Shown piece after piece: positions 23,642-32,728 of a DNA stretch of 64,000 nt. The stretch's first letter is position 1, and each line of letters begins with the position of its first letter. The notes under the pieces were generated by a model. The model did no database searches and was not told the DNA's origin. It saw only the letters and a program-made list of their open reading frames with translations. The stretch comes from an uncultured Candidatus Saccharibacteria bacterium (GTDB lineage: Bacteria; Patescibacteriota; Saccharimonadia; Saccharimonadales; Saccharimonadaceae): contig CAMIMA010000001.1 in the NCBI GenBank assembly GCA_946222675.1, positions 372,001-436,000 on the forward strand. The letters are read 5' to 3'. The position numbers were made by a program, and so were the translations under genes.

Positions 23642-24444
23642 TGTTGCTGGCTTCGTGGAATGTTAATGGCCTGAGGGCAGTGCTAAATAAAGGCGGTTTG
23701 CAAGAGTTTTTGGCTAAGGTACAGCCGGACGTAATGGGGCTACAAGAAATAAAATGTAAGCCGGAGCAAATCAAGGCTGATTTTGGTGATTACAACATTA
23801 TTTATAATAGTGCTACTAAGGCTGGGTATAGTGGCACGGCGCTATTAGTGCGCCGAGGCGTGGCGGATGATGCCGCAGTTACTTATAACCTGCCAGATGA
23901 TATTGCGCAGCAGTATTTGACAGCAGATGCGTATGGCGACCCTAATCAGGAGGGGCGTGTAATTACGATTGATTTGGGTGACTATTATTTAGTGACGGTT
24001 TATACACCGAACGCAAAAAGTGATTTGAGTCGACTTCGTCTACGCGAACAGCAATGGGATAAGGCATTTTTAGCTTACATGGCACAGTTAAAGCAAACTA
24101 AGCCAGTAGTGTTTTGTGGCGATTTGAATGTTGCGGCTGAAGAAATCGATTTGGCGCACCCGAAGCAAAATCGAGGTAAAGCTGGTTTTACTGATGAAGA
24201 GCGTGATGGCTGGCATCAGTATACTGCGCAAGGATTCGTAGATAGTTTTCGCGTGATACACGGCGATTTGCCGGAGCAATATACTTGGTGGTCGCATTGG
24301 GCGCATGCGCGCGAAAATAACGTTGGTTGGCGGATTGACTACTTTATGGTGGACGAGAGACTGAAGGAGCGAATTATTGACGCGCAAATTTATGCAAATC
24401 AAATGGGTTCGGATCACTGTCCGATTAGCGTGAGGCTACAATAA
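23641..24444 (+). CDS. xth: Exodeoxyribonuclease III / AP endonuclease
   Basis: Base-excision-repair nuclease of 267 residues in the exonuclease-endonuclease-phosphatase fold. Motifs: SWNVNGLRA, GLQEIKC with the metal-binding Glu, YTPNAKSDLSRL, CGDLNVAAEEIDL and the terminal GSDHCPI. Start and stop codons overlap both neighbours by one or a few bases, so smpB, xth and the next gene form an operon. Confidence 0.95.
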   Translation: MLLASWNVNGLRAVLNKGGLQEFLAKVQPDVMGLQEIKCKPEQIKADFGDYNIIYNSATKAGYSGTALLVRRGVADDAAVTYNLPDDIAQQYLTADAYGDPNQEGRVITIDLGDYYLVTVYTPNAKSDLSRLRLREQQWDKAFLAYMAQLKQTKPVVFCGDLNVAAEEIDLAHPKQNRGKAGFTDEERDGWHQYTAQGFVDSFRVIHGDLPEQYTWWSHWAHARENNVGWRIDYFMVDERLKERIIDAQIYANQMGSDHCPISVRLQ

Positions 24445-25244
24445 TGGAAGATTATTGGCAGCGTCAAGCGGTTGGAAAGCCGATTTTTACTGATGCACTG
24501 TGGAGCCGTCCTGAGCGACGTGACCAGTCTGGTAGTTTAACGATTGTAGGCGGGTCGACGCATGGTTTTGCTGCGGTAGCTAATAGTTATGAGGCGGCAT
24601 TGAAAGCTAAGGTGGGTCAGATTCGGGTAATCATGCCGGATGCCTTAAAGAATAAACTGCCGAGTATGGTGTCGGCGCGAATCGACGATTTGATTTTTGC
24701 GCCATCGAATCCATCGGGTGGTTTGGCAAAAAAAGCAAGTGGAACTATTGACGCCGCTTGTGAGTGGTCGGGTAATTTATTGATTATTGGCGATTTGGGT
24801 GGTAATGCTGAGACTGCTAGCTTACTAGTTGAAACGATGACCAATTATCCGACGGCGCACATCACAATCACGCGTGATGCGGTCGATTTACTGGTAAATG
24901 AGGCGGAATCGGTGCTAAACCACGAGAATGTTACTTTGGTATTGGGGATTGCGCAGTTACAGAAGTTGGCGCGTGCAGTGTATTATCCGCGCATGGTGAC
25001 GTTATCATTGGGCGCGAAGCCGACGGCGGACTTACTGCATAAATTTACTACCACGTATCCTGCTGCGATAGTGCTATTTAATGATGACCATTTATTTGTG
25101 GCGCAACATGGACAGGTAGTTAGTCAGGACTTTGCACAGCCCCTCAAAGTATGGAGTGGTATGGTAGCGACCAATGTGGCGGCGTGGCGCATTTGGTGTA
25201 AAGATGTTGTGCCGGCAGCCGCAACTAGCTGGTCGGAATTATAG
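24444..25244 (+). CDS. NnrD/YjeF-C-like protein, divergent
   Basis: A 266-residue protein that resembles the ribokinase-like NAD(P)H-hydrate dehydratase domain: GSLTIVGGSTHGFAAVANSYEAALKA, a GDLGGNAET loop, and ITRDAVDLL. The usual GTGDVLAG active-site motif is not recognisable, so it may be inactive or act on another substrate. No epimerase (NnrE) domain is attached. It overlaps the xth stop as TAATG. Confidence 0.55.
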   Translation: MEDYWQRQAVGKPIFTDALWSRPERRDQSGSLTIVGGSTHGFAAVANSYEAALKAKVGQIRVIMPDALKNKLPSMVSARIDDLIFAPSNPSGGLAKKASGTIDAACEWSGNLLIIGDLGGNAETASLLVETMTNYPTAHITITRDAVDLLVNEAESVLNHENVTLVLGIAQLQKLARAVYYPRMVTLSLGAKPTADLLHKFTTTYPAAIVLFNDDHLFVAQHGQVVSQDFAQPLKVWSGMVATNVAAWRIWCKDVVPAAATSWSEL

Positions 25245-25268
25245 TTTAGCTTGTGCTAAACTAATAGT

Positions 25269-26333
25269 ATGAACATAGAGTATATTATTGCCGCATTATT
25301 AGTAGTCGTGACTGGCTTATTGGTAATGTGTTTAATTAAATTGCAGCGTAAGCAGCCAAGTGATGCCGAGCGATATCTGCAAGCTGATATTTTAAATTTG
25401 CGCAGCGAAGTGTCGAGTTTATCGACGAATTTATCAAAGACGTTCGACGACAAGTTAAATCGTACACAAGATTCAATGCAGGAACAGCTGCGTCAAAGTG
25501 TGGCGATTGTGAACGATGTGAGCCGCCGTTTAACGAAGTTGGATGAGACTAATAAGCGAGTGGTGGATGTGGCAGATGAGTTAAAGACGCTGCAAAATGT
25601 ATTGCAAAATCCAAAGCAGCGCGGTGTGTTTGGTGAATTCTATCTCAATTCACTGCTAGAGAACGTATTGCCGCCAAATCAGTGGCAGGCGCAGTATAAA
25701 TTTAAGAATGGCGAAATCGTTGACGCAGTGATATTTCTAGACAAGCGGCGTATCTTGCCGGTTGATTCAAAATTCTCGCTCGAAAATTATAATCGTTATA
25801 TTGAGGCGACCGATAAAGACCAGCGCGAACAGCTACTTCGGCGAGTCAAACAGGATATCAAGGGGCGAATTGATGAGACAGCGAAGTATATCAGGCCAGA
25901 TGAAGGCACAATGGATTTTGCCTTTATGTTCATTCCGAGCGAAAGCATGTATTACGACCTCTTAAAAGACCGTGTGGGTGACGGTGCGTCGTCGCGCGAC
26001 TTGATTGAGTATGCTTTTCGCGACCGTCATGTAATTGTTGTTAGCCCAACCAGTTTTATGGCATATCTTGAAACTGTAATTCAAGGTTTACGTAGTTTGC
26101 AGATTGAAGAGCAGGCGAAGGAAATTCAGAAGCGTGTGGCGCAGCTTGGTATGCATATTGAACGCTATAATGAATATATGTCAAAGTTGGGTGTGAGCCT
26201 TGGTACTACAGTTAATCATTATAATAACGCCTATAAAGAATTTGCTAAGGTTGATAAAGATATCATTAAGATTGCAGATAAAGCAAACGACCCAGTTGAA
26301 CCACTTGCAGTCGACCGCCCAAGTAATCAGTAA
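25269..26333 (+). CDS. rmuC: DNA recombination protein RmuC
   Basis: A 354-residue protein with an N-terminal membrane helix (residues 4-22), a coiled-coil stretch to about residue 120, then the RmuC nuclease-like domain (KQRGVFGEFYLNSLLENVLP, VDSKFSLENYNRY, FMFIPSESMYYDLL). RmuC is linked to limiting inversions at short repeats. The start has TAAACT six bases upstream, consistent with a leaderless mRNA. Confidence 0.92.
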   Translation: MNIEYIIAALLVVVTGLLVMCLIKLQRKQPSDAERYLQADILNLRSEVSSLSTNLSKTFDDKLNRTQDSMQEQLRQSVAIVNDVSRRLTKLDETNKRVVDVADELKTLQNVLQNPKQRGVFGEFYLNSLLENVLPPNQWQAQYKFKNGEIVDAVIFLDKRRILPVDSKFSLENYNRYIEATDKDQREQLLRRVKQDIKGRIDETAKYIRPDEGTMDFAFMFIPSESMYYDLLKDRVGDGASSRDLIEYAFRDRHVIVVSPTSFMAYLETVIQGLRSLQIEEQAKEIQKRVAQLGMHIERYNEYMSKLGVSLGTTVNHYNNAYKEFAKVDKDIIKIADKANDPVEPLAVDRPSNQ

Positions 26334-26354
26334 TCGAATATAAATAGTAAACAA

Positions 26355-26385
26355 AAAATCCCCTCATGCGAGGGGATTAATTTTA
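26355..26385. terminator. Bidirectional terminator, rmuC / aquaporin
   Basis: A 9-bp stem AATCCCCTC/GAGGGGATT with a 4-base loop. T-rich flanks on both sides (AATTTTATT on plus, TTTTTTG on minus) serve two convergent genes. Confidence 0.88.
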
Positions 26386-26395
26386 TTAGCTTTAA

Positions 26396-27547
26396 CTAAG
26401 CCTCGAACTCATCGCTATTGTCGCTATTGCGCGCAACTAAGCGGTAAGCGCTGACACCAGCTAGCATACCGAGGACGGCTGCAAGCACATAGACAGCGAT
26501 TGGCCATAGTACGGTTGCAATGCCACCCATGTGATACGCGCCAACTGCGATAGCAAGCGCTGGGTTTAGAATGGCAGTCGCGCCAGCAACAGTTAAGCCT
26601 GCTAGCATGCCAAAGCCCATGGCTACACCATTAGCAACGGCGCTCTTCTTCTTATTGAATAGCGCAAAGCCGACGCCGACGCCGAAGACGATGCTACCGA
26701 CAAATTCGGCAATCATTGCGCCCCATTCTTTGTGCTGAGCTAGACTTGGTTGGGTGTAGACCTTGGTCTTAGCCGAGACATCTACGCCAACACCACGGTT
26801 CTTATCGAGGCCAGCATTTTCAGCAATCATTTCGACAGCAGTTTTGCCCTTTTCGACTTTTTGACCATTCTTCTCAAGATATTTCTTGGCCCAATTTTCA
26901 ACACCGCCATCCTTAGCGATTTCCTCTTCGGTAACTACATTACTTTGGATAGCTAATTGCTTAATGTCATTGCTTAGGTCGTAGGTTGCTGTAGTGAGCA
27001 ATGAGACAACTAGTACAGCTAGCGATGCGCCAACAACTTGAGCGACAATGTAAGCGAACGCTTTAGCGCCATTAATCTTGCGGTTAACCCAAGCTGCAAT
27101 GGTGATCGCAGGGTTGAGATGCGCGCCTGAAATTGCGCCAAACACAACAACCAATACGGCAAATACTAGTGAAATAGCGATTGCGCCAAAATTGTTGTTG
27201 GTAGCTAGACGCAATACGGCAGCGGCGAACACAAAAGTGCCAAATAATTCAGCTAGCATTGCAGTTGGGTTGATGTCGGCTAGGTTGTCAACCAAAGAAG
27301 CCTTTGGCTTTCGTTCCTTGGCAGCCTTTTTAGCCACTGTAGTAGAATTAGAATTTTCACTAGTTTCAGCTGTCTTAACTTCAGCCTTTTCTTCAACTTC
27401 AGTGGTTTTAGCTTCAGCCTCTTCTGGTTCAGTCGTATCTACGATAGCAACTTCTTCTACAGGAGCTTTCTCGCTGACGTGTTCTACCTTGGTGGTCTTA
27501 GGTGACTTCTTGGCAGAAGCGCGTTTGCTACTCTTCTTTGTAGCCAT
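26396..27547 (-). CDS. Aquaporin/MIP channel with long N-terminal tail and enlarged loop
   Basis: A major-intrinsic-protein channel with both NPA boxes (SGAHLNPAITIAAW and ATAILNPALAIAVG). At 383 residues it is much longer than the usual 230-280. The first 85 residues are a Lys/Glu/Ala/Thr-rich low-complexity tail. About 90 charged residues are inserted between membrane helices 3 and 4, which corresponds to outward-facing loop C (from TYDLSNDIKQ to LAQHKEWG). Whether it passes water, glycerol or something else cannot be read by eye. AAGGAGGG precedes the ATG. Confidence 0.85.
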   Translation of the reverse strand: MATKKSSKRASAKKSPKTTKVEHVSEKAPVEEVAIVDTTEPEEAEAKTTEVEEKAEVKTAETSENSNSTTVAKKAAKERKPKASLVDNLADINPTAMLAELFGTFVFAAAVLRLATNNNFGAIAISLVFAVLVVVFGAISGAHLNPAITIAAWVNRKINGAKAFAYIVAQVVGASLAVLVVSLLTTATYDLSNDIKQLAIQSNVVTEEEIAKDGGVENWAKKYLEKNGQKVEKGKTAVEMIAENAGLDKNRGVGVDVSAKTKVYTQPSLAQHKEWGAMIAEFVGSIVFGVGVGFALFNKKKSAVANGVAMGFGMLAGLTVAGATAILNPALAIAVGAYHMGGIATVLWPIAVYVLAAVLGMLAGVSAYRLVARNSDNSDEFEA

Positions 27548-27641
27548 GTTTTAATCCCTCCTTTTGATTAAATTACGCTTACTATTTTAACGCATTTTAG
27601 GGTAAATGTACAAGGTTAAATTTTGTGATATAATTATGCAT

Positions 27642-27869
27642 ATGTCTATTATATACGATAGTACTGAAGAAAAGACTGAACTTCAGAAGCGAATTAGGGC
27701 TGAATTGGAAGAAAAGCGTCAACACGAGGCGCGGAAAGTGATTAAGCAAAAGAACAATAGCGAAGTTCCGGCTGAATCGAATCCTATTGGTCGTTCCGTT
27801 GGGGCTGCTATAGCACTGGTTGTAATTGCTGCACTAATGATATTAGCGGCTTTATTTGTGAGGCGATAA
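27642..27869 (+). CDS. Small tail-anchored membrane protein, 75 aa
   Basis: The N-terminal half is charged and helical (KTELQKRIRAELEEKRQHEARK); the C-terminal 25 residues form one hydrophobic helix ending in RR. I do not recognise a family. A longer in-frame start exists at 27606, but TATAAT at 27629-27634 ends seven bases before ATG 27642, so the short form is preferred. The stop overlaps the next start (TAATG). Confidence 0.6.
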   Translation: MSIIYDSTEEKTELQKRIRAELEEKRQHEARKVIKQKNNSEVPAESNPIGRSVGAAIALVVIAALMILAALFVRR

Positions 27870-28498
27870 TGGCGAAGTTTGCGCTGAAACGTTGGCAACG
27901 AATAGTCATTGGCTGGCTATTCGTTTTAGTGGTTGTAATGGTTGGTGGGGCTATTTACATAGTGCGCGATACCCGTTCGGCTGTAGACCATTATCGAGTT
28001 GATGTCCATACGCAGTATGGTGAAGTTGTATCTGGTAAGCCATTAAAGCAGTCGGTAGAATTGCGTAATATCGCATTAGCTAAATTGCCATTGATTCGTA
28101 AGTTAGCTAAAGGATATCTTCAGATGGATCGGTTGCAACCGATTTATCAAAAATTAATTAGTGATGTACAAAACTTTAATCGAGCAAATAGTATATATTC
28201 TGATTGGGCAGATGATTTCAATAAGGGTGTCTTAGCTGGTAAGGCTTTGTCTGGTAAATTTATTAATAAAATCGATGATGCGATTAATAGTATTAGTAAT
28301 TTGCCGGGTGATAATAGTAAATGTTTAGAAACGATGCGTAAATTCAAAGATGCTGCAACTAATAGTATTAATTATAAAGATTTGAATAAGCAAGGTGACA
28401 CTGTGCTGTCTTGCAGCTACCAGGCTATTAGTGGTGCCCGTGATTATATTAATAAGAAAAAGACAGAGTTCCAGAGGCAGTTTGAGGCGATTCGTTAA
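27869..28498 (+). CDS. Single-pass membrane protein of unknown function
   Basis: A 209-residue protein with an N-terminal membrane helix (about residues 10-32) and a helical domain of about 170 residues predicted outside. Two Cys residues (in SKCLETM and VLSCSY) could form a disulfide. No family recognised. It is translationally coupled to the small membrane protein before it, so the two may form a complex; this is inference from position. Confidence 0.65.
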   Translation: MAKFALKRWQRIVIGWLFVLVVVMVGGAIYIVRDTRSAVDHYRVDVHTQYGEVVSGKPLKQSVELRNIALAKLPLIRKLAKGYLQMDRLQPIYQKLISDVQNFNRANSIYSDWADDFNKGVLAGKALSGKFINKIDDAINSISNLPGDNSKCLETMRKFKDAATNSINYKDLNKQGDTVLSCSYQAISGARDYINKKKTEFQRQFEAIR

Positions 28499-28516
28499 CG
28501 GTGGTAAAATAATACT

Positions 28517-29539
28517 ATGAACTTAGAGGAAGCGAGAAAGTTATTGCTGGCGCGCGCGCAGCAGGAAAATCCAAGCGAAGTACTGAAAGCGCCGGAACTG
28601 AAGGACTTATATAGGCAAATTGCAACCTTGCCGCAGGCGGAGCGAGCGGAATTTGGTCGTAAAATTAACCAACTAAAGCAAGAATTGACTAAGCTGGTGG
28701 CAGATTATGAGGCAGCTAAATTAAACGCTAGCGTGGAGCCACTCGACGTTACAGCGCCATTTGATTCTAGTGCTATGGGTAAAATTAAGCCGCGTCCACA
28801 GGCTTTGCCGGTTGAGCAGGGCACGTTACATCCGTTGACTGATGAGCTAAAGTCGGTAATTGATATCTTTATGCGGATGGGTTTTGAATGCAATGAAGCG
28901 CGGCAAATTGATGACGACTACCATATGTTTACTAGCCTTAACTTTCCGCCGAACCACCCTGCGCGTGATGGCTATGATACTTTTCGCACCGAGGAGGGCT
29001 ACATTCCACCGGCTCATACCACGGCGATGGAGAATCGTACGCTCAAAAATGGCTTAGCTAAATTGGAAGCTGGTGAAGCGATTGCCGAGATTCATTACGG
29101 CCGCGTGTTTCGCAATGAGGATGCTGATGTGACACATGACCATACGTTTAACCAGTTTGAAGGTGTATACGTGTCGCGTGATGCTAGTCTTGGTCAAATG
29201 TTGGGGCTGCTAGCTAATTTCTTTGAAGCTTATTATGGCCAGCGATTACGTATCAAGACGCAGCCGGGATACTTCCCGTTTACAGAGCCGAGCTTAGAAT
29301 TTGCTATTGAAAAGCCGGCAGCTTTAGGTGGCGGCGGTAAAGGTGGCGAATGGCTGGAAATGTTGGGCTGTGGTATGCTACACCCGAATGTATTGAAAGA
29401 GGCTGGTATTGATCCGACTAAGTATCGTGGTTTTGCTTGGGGTGGTGGCCTAGAGCGATTAGTGATGTTGAAGTATGGTATTGAAGATTTGCGTCACTTT
29501 GAATCGGGTAAATTAGCATTCTTAAGGAAGTTTAATTAA
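28517..29539 (+). CDS. pheS: Phenylalanyl-tRNA synthetase alpha subunit
   Basis: Catalytic subunit, 340 residues. It has an N-terminal helical arm, class II motif 2 (GRVFRNEDADVTHDHTFNQFEGVYV), the FTEPSLEF segment and motif 3 (GFAWGGGLERLVMLKYGI). TAAAAT lies six bases before the ATG with no Shine-Dalgarno sequence. pheT follows after 9 bp. Confidence 0.97.
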   Translation: MNLEEARKLLLARAQQENPSEVLKAPELKDLYRQIATLPQAERAEFGRKINQLKQELTKLVADYEAAKLNASVEPLDVTAPFDSSAMGKIKPRPQALPVEQGTLHPLTDELKSVIDIFMRMGFECNEARQIDDDYHMFTSLNFPPNHPARDGYDTFRTEEGYIPPAHTTAMENRTLKNGLAKLEAGEAIAEIHYGRVFRNEDADVTHDHTFNQFEGVYVSRDASLGQMLGLLANFFEAYYGQRLRIKTQPGYFPFTEPSLEFAIEKPAALGGGGKGGEWLEMLGCGMLHPNVLKEAGIDPTKYRGFAWGGGLERLVMLKYGIEDLRHFESGKLAFLRKFN

Positions 29540-29548
29540 GGAGACGGG

Positions 29549-32050
29549 ATGATTATTTCAGTAAATTGGTTAAAACAATATGTTGATATTAACCTAGCAC
29601 CGGCTGAGTTAGCTGATAAAATTGGCCGTCTGCTAGTTGAAATTGAGAGTACGACTGATTTGGCGGCGCACTATCAAGGTGCGGTAGTGGTTGAGGTGAA
29701 GACAGCTATTGACCATCCAAATAGTGACCACTTACATGTTTGCCAGATTGATGATGGTGGTGTGACGCCTGATGTGCCACGAAACGATGACGGTACGGTG
29801 CAGGTAGTTTGTGGTGCACCTAATGTGCATGCCGGAATGAAGGCGGTATGGCTGCCGCCAAAGACTATCGTGCCGGCAAGCTATGGTAAAGAAGACGAGT
29901 TGACTTTGAGTTCTCGTAAGCTGCGTGGTGTACTAAGTCAGGGGATGATGGCTAGCCCAGCGGAACTAGATTTATGGGATGAGCATGATGGTATTCTTGA
30001 GGTAGATGACCCTAAGGCGTACGTTGGCGAGCCACTAGTTGAGCTACTGGATCTTGATGATACACTTCTGGAAGTTGAGAATAAGAGTTTGACACATCGT
30101 CCAGACTGCTTTGGCATGATTGGTTTTGCGCGCGAAGTGGCGGCGATTCTAGGTCAGTCGGCGCGCGTGCCAGCTTGGTTTAATGATTTGACGGCGGTTC
30201 AAACGGTAGACCATCAAGATGTTGTGCCGCATGTAGTTATTACTGATACGGAGTTATGCCCACATTATGAGTGTGTTGCTTTGTCGCATGTTGATGCGGC
30301 GGCGACTTTGCCGCTTAAACTTCGTTCACGCCTTGGCCGTAACGGGGTGCGCAGTACGACCGCAGTAGTTGATTTAACAAATCTATTAATGCTCGAAAGC
30401 GGCCAGCCATTACATGCTTTTGACTTAGATAAATTGATTGCGGTTTCACCGACTGGCCAGCCAGATATTGTAGTGCGGGTGGCGCGCGATGGCGAAAAGC
30501 TAGTGCTGCTTGATGACAAAGAGATTACCTTAACTAGTAAAGATATTGTGATTTGCGCTGGTGACACCGCTAATAACGTGCCAGTTGCATTGGCCGGTGC
30601 AATGGGCGGTAAATCTACTGGGGTTGATACGCAAACGAAGCGCGTTTTGCTTGAGTCGGCGACATTTAACCTCTATAATTTGCGCAATACGCAATTTAGG
30701 CATGGTATTTTTAGCGAAGCTATTACGCGCTTCACGAAGGGGCAGCCAGCACCGCTTAATCATCCAGTATTAGTGCGCGCTGTGGCATTACTACGTCAGT
30801 ATGCTGGTGCCACTGTAGCGAGTGAAGTCGCGGAGGCTGGTGACGCTACAGTGGTATCGCGTAAAGTAACTTTCCCGTTGCAGCTAGTAACAGATACTCT
30901 GGGTACCTTTCACGGTGAGCCGTATAGCGCTGACCTGGTGCGGCGTACGTTAGAAAATTTGCAGTACGATTCAGTGGTAGTAGATGATAATGTAACAGTT
31001 ACCATCCCATGGTGGCGACCAGACAATAATATTAGAGAAGATATTATTGAGGATATTGGCCGAGTCAACGGTTATGATAATATTGTTTTAACTGTGCCGC
31101 GGCGTGATTTTAGCGCAGTGCCAATGAATTCGTTGTATGCGACAAAGCGAGTAATTTTGGATCGTTTGCGCGAGCAAGGTGGCAATGAAGTGCTACGTTA
31201 CTCGTTTATTCCAAAGGAGCTGTTTACAGCTACGCATGATCGGTGCGATTTGGCTTACCGTATTGTTAACGCTATTTCGCCAGACTTGCAGTATTATCGG
31301 CGTAGTTTGTTGCCGGAGTTACTAGAGTCGGCGCGTGATAATTTGCGGGCCAATTATGACAACTTTATGCTATTTGAGGCAGGCAAGGTGCATCGTAAGG
31401 GCCAAATGGATCCAGATGAACCGAGTTTGCCAGCGGAATTTACAGAGGTTAGTGGTGTTGTCGTAGCGAAAAATAATGATTACTCAGCATTTTATCAGGC
31501 AAAGCAGGTGGTGAATTATGTCTTGGGGCATAATAATGCAACTTATATACGTTTAGACCAGCTAGCTTCGCCGTTAGATGTTAGTAACGACCTGTTTGAA
31601 CCACTTCGTTCTGCTGCTCTATATTTAGGTGAGACTTTGGTTGGTGTAGTAGGCGAATTGAAAGCCGATGTGCGTCGGAGCTTTAAGCTACCCGAGCACG
31701 TTGCGGCTTTTCGCTTATTTACCGACCAGCTAACTGCCAAGCAGTTAACTACTAAGCGTTACACTCCAGTGTTGCGCTATCAGGGTACGGCGCGCGATAT
31801 TACTTATCGTGTGCCAGCCGCAGTCACATTTGCAGAGGCAATGGACTACACTTTGAAGCAGCTAGCAAGTAGTGAATTAGTCATTGAAGTTACGCCGGGC
31901 GATATTTTTACGCCAGCTGAAGGTGAACGCAATATAACGTTGCATATCGAATTTTACGACCGGACTAAGACGGTAGATACTAAAGAAGTGGCAGTTTTAA
32001 TGCATCGGTTAGAGAAGAATGCCAGTCAAATTAATGCTAAAATTGTATAA
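29549..32050 (+). CDS. pheT: Phenylalanyl-tRNA synthetase beta subunit
   Basis: An 833-residue subunit with the full bacterial layout: N-terminal B1 domain, OB-fold tRNA-binding EMAP domain (residues 40-160, with HPNSDHLHVCQ), B3/B4 and B5 domains, a catalytic-like core, and the C-terminal ferredoxin-like anticodon-binding domain (YQGTARDITYRV to the end). AAGGAG precedes the ATG. It is co-transcribed with pheS and followed closely by a PPIase gene. Confidence 0.97.
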   Translation: MIISVNWLKQYVDINLAPAELADKIGRLLVEIESTTDLAAHYQGAVVVEVKTAIDHPNSDHLHVCQIDDGGVTPDVPRNDDGTVQVVCGAPNVHAGMKAVWLPPKTIVPASYGKEDELTLSSRKLRGVLSQGMMASPAELDLWDEHDGILEVDDPKAYVGEPLVELLDLDDTLLEVENKSLTHRPDCFGMIGFAREVAAILGQSARVPAWFNDLTAVQTVDHQDVVPHVVITDTELCPHYECVALSHVDAAATLPLKLRSRLGRNGVRSTTAVVDLTNLLMLESGQPLHAFDLDKLIAVSPTGQPDIVVRVARDGEKLVLLDDKEITLTSKDIVICAGDTANNVPVALAGAMGGKSTGVDTQTKRVLLESATFNLYNLRNTQFRHGIFSEAITRFTKGQPAPLNHPVLVRAVALLRQYAGATVASEVAEAGDATVVSRKVTFPLQLVTDTLGTFHGEPYSADLVRRTLENLQYDSVVVDDNVTVTIPWWRPDNNIREDIIEDIGRVNGYDNIVLTVPRRDFSAVPMNSLYATKRVILDRLREQGGNEVLRYSFIPKELFTATHDRCDLAYRIVNAISPDLQYYRRSLLPELLESARDNLRANYDNFMLFEAGKVHRKGQMDPDEPSLPAEFTEVSGVVVAKNNDYSAFYQAKQVVNYVLGHNNATYIRLDQLASPLDVSNDLFEPLRSAALYLGETLVGVVGELKADVRRSFKLPEHVAAFRLFTDQLTAKQLTTKRYTPVLRYQGTARDITYRVPAAVTFAEAMDYTLKQLASSELVIEVTPGDIFTPAEGERNITLHIEFYDRTKTVDTKEVAVLMHRLEKNASQINAKIV

Positions 32051-32064
32051 CAATAGGAGGAAAA

Positions 32065-32685
32065 ATGAGTTCATACGATAAAACACCAATAAAGGAACGC
32101 GTCATGATTTGGATTGTTGCCATCATGATGGTGGTATTTACGGTGGTTGGATTTGCGTCGATGATTATTGCGTCACTACTACCAAAGACTGATTCAAATA
32201 AGATCGCTAATGAAAAAATGATGGAAGATTACAAGAAGCAAATGGAAGATCAGCAGAAGAAGATTGAGCAAATGCAAGAAGAGCGTCAGAAGTCATTAAA
32301 GCCGTTGCCGGGTTATGAAAACCAAGTTGGTAAGTTCGATGCTAAATCAGTGACTAGTTTGAAGGTTGACGTACTGCAAGAGGGTACCGGGGCGACCGTG
32401 AGTGCTGACGACACAATTAGCGCAAACTATACCGGTTGGACGGCGGACGGTAAGATATTTGATAGCACCAATAGTAAAGACGGACTCGCAGCTGCGAAGT
32501 TTAGTTTGCAGCAGGTAATTAAGGGTTGGCGAGATGGTCTTGCTGGCAGACGTGTTGGTGGAACATATATATTGACTATTCCAGCAAATATGGCTTATGG
32601 CAAAGAGGGGGCTCCAAGTATTGCTCCTAACTCACCACTTAAGTTCGTGGTGTCAATCGTTGATTTGACGAAGAAACAAAAATAG
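32065..32685 (+). CDS. Membrane-anchored FKBP-type peptidyl-prolyl isomerase
   Basis: A 206-residue protein with an N-terminal membrane helix (residues 11-35), a coiled-coil Met/Gln/Lys stretch (KKQMEDQQKKIEQMQEE), then a C-terminal FKBP domain (ISANYTGWTADGKIFDST, VIKGWRDGL, IPANMAYG). The isomerase domain should sit outside the cytoplasmic membrane and help fold exported proteins. GGAGG ribosome site, 14 bp after pheT. Confidence 0.92.
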   Translation: MSSYDKTPIKERVMIWIVAIMMVVFTVVGFASMIIASLLPKTDSNKIANEKMMEDYKKQMEDQQKKIEQMQEERQKSLKPLPGYENQVGKFDAKSVTSLKVDVLQEGTGATVSADDTISANYTGWTADGKIFDSTNSKDGLAAAKFSLQQVIKGWRDGLAGRRVGGTYILTIPANMAYGKEGAPSIAPNSPLKFVVSIVDLTKKQK

Positions 32686-32697
32686 GTTGCAATATTA

Positions 32698-32728
32698 AGA
32701 AAGGCTGAGTATGCCTCAGCCTTTTAAT
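32698..32728. terminator. Bidirectional terminator after the FKBP gene
   Basis: A 9-bp stem AAGGCTGAG/CTCAGCCTT with TTTT on the plus strand and a T-containing flank on the minus strand. It separates convergent genes. Confidence 0.85.
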
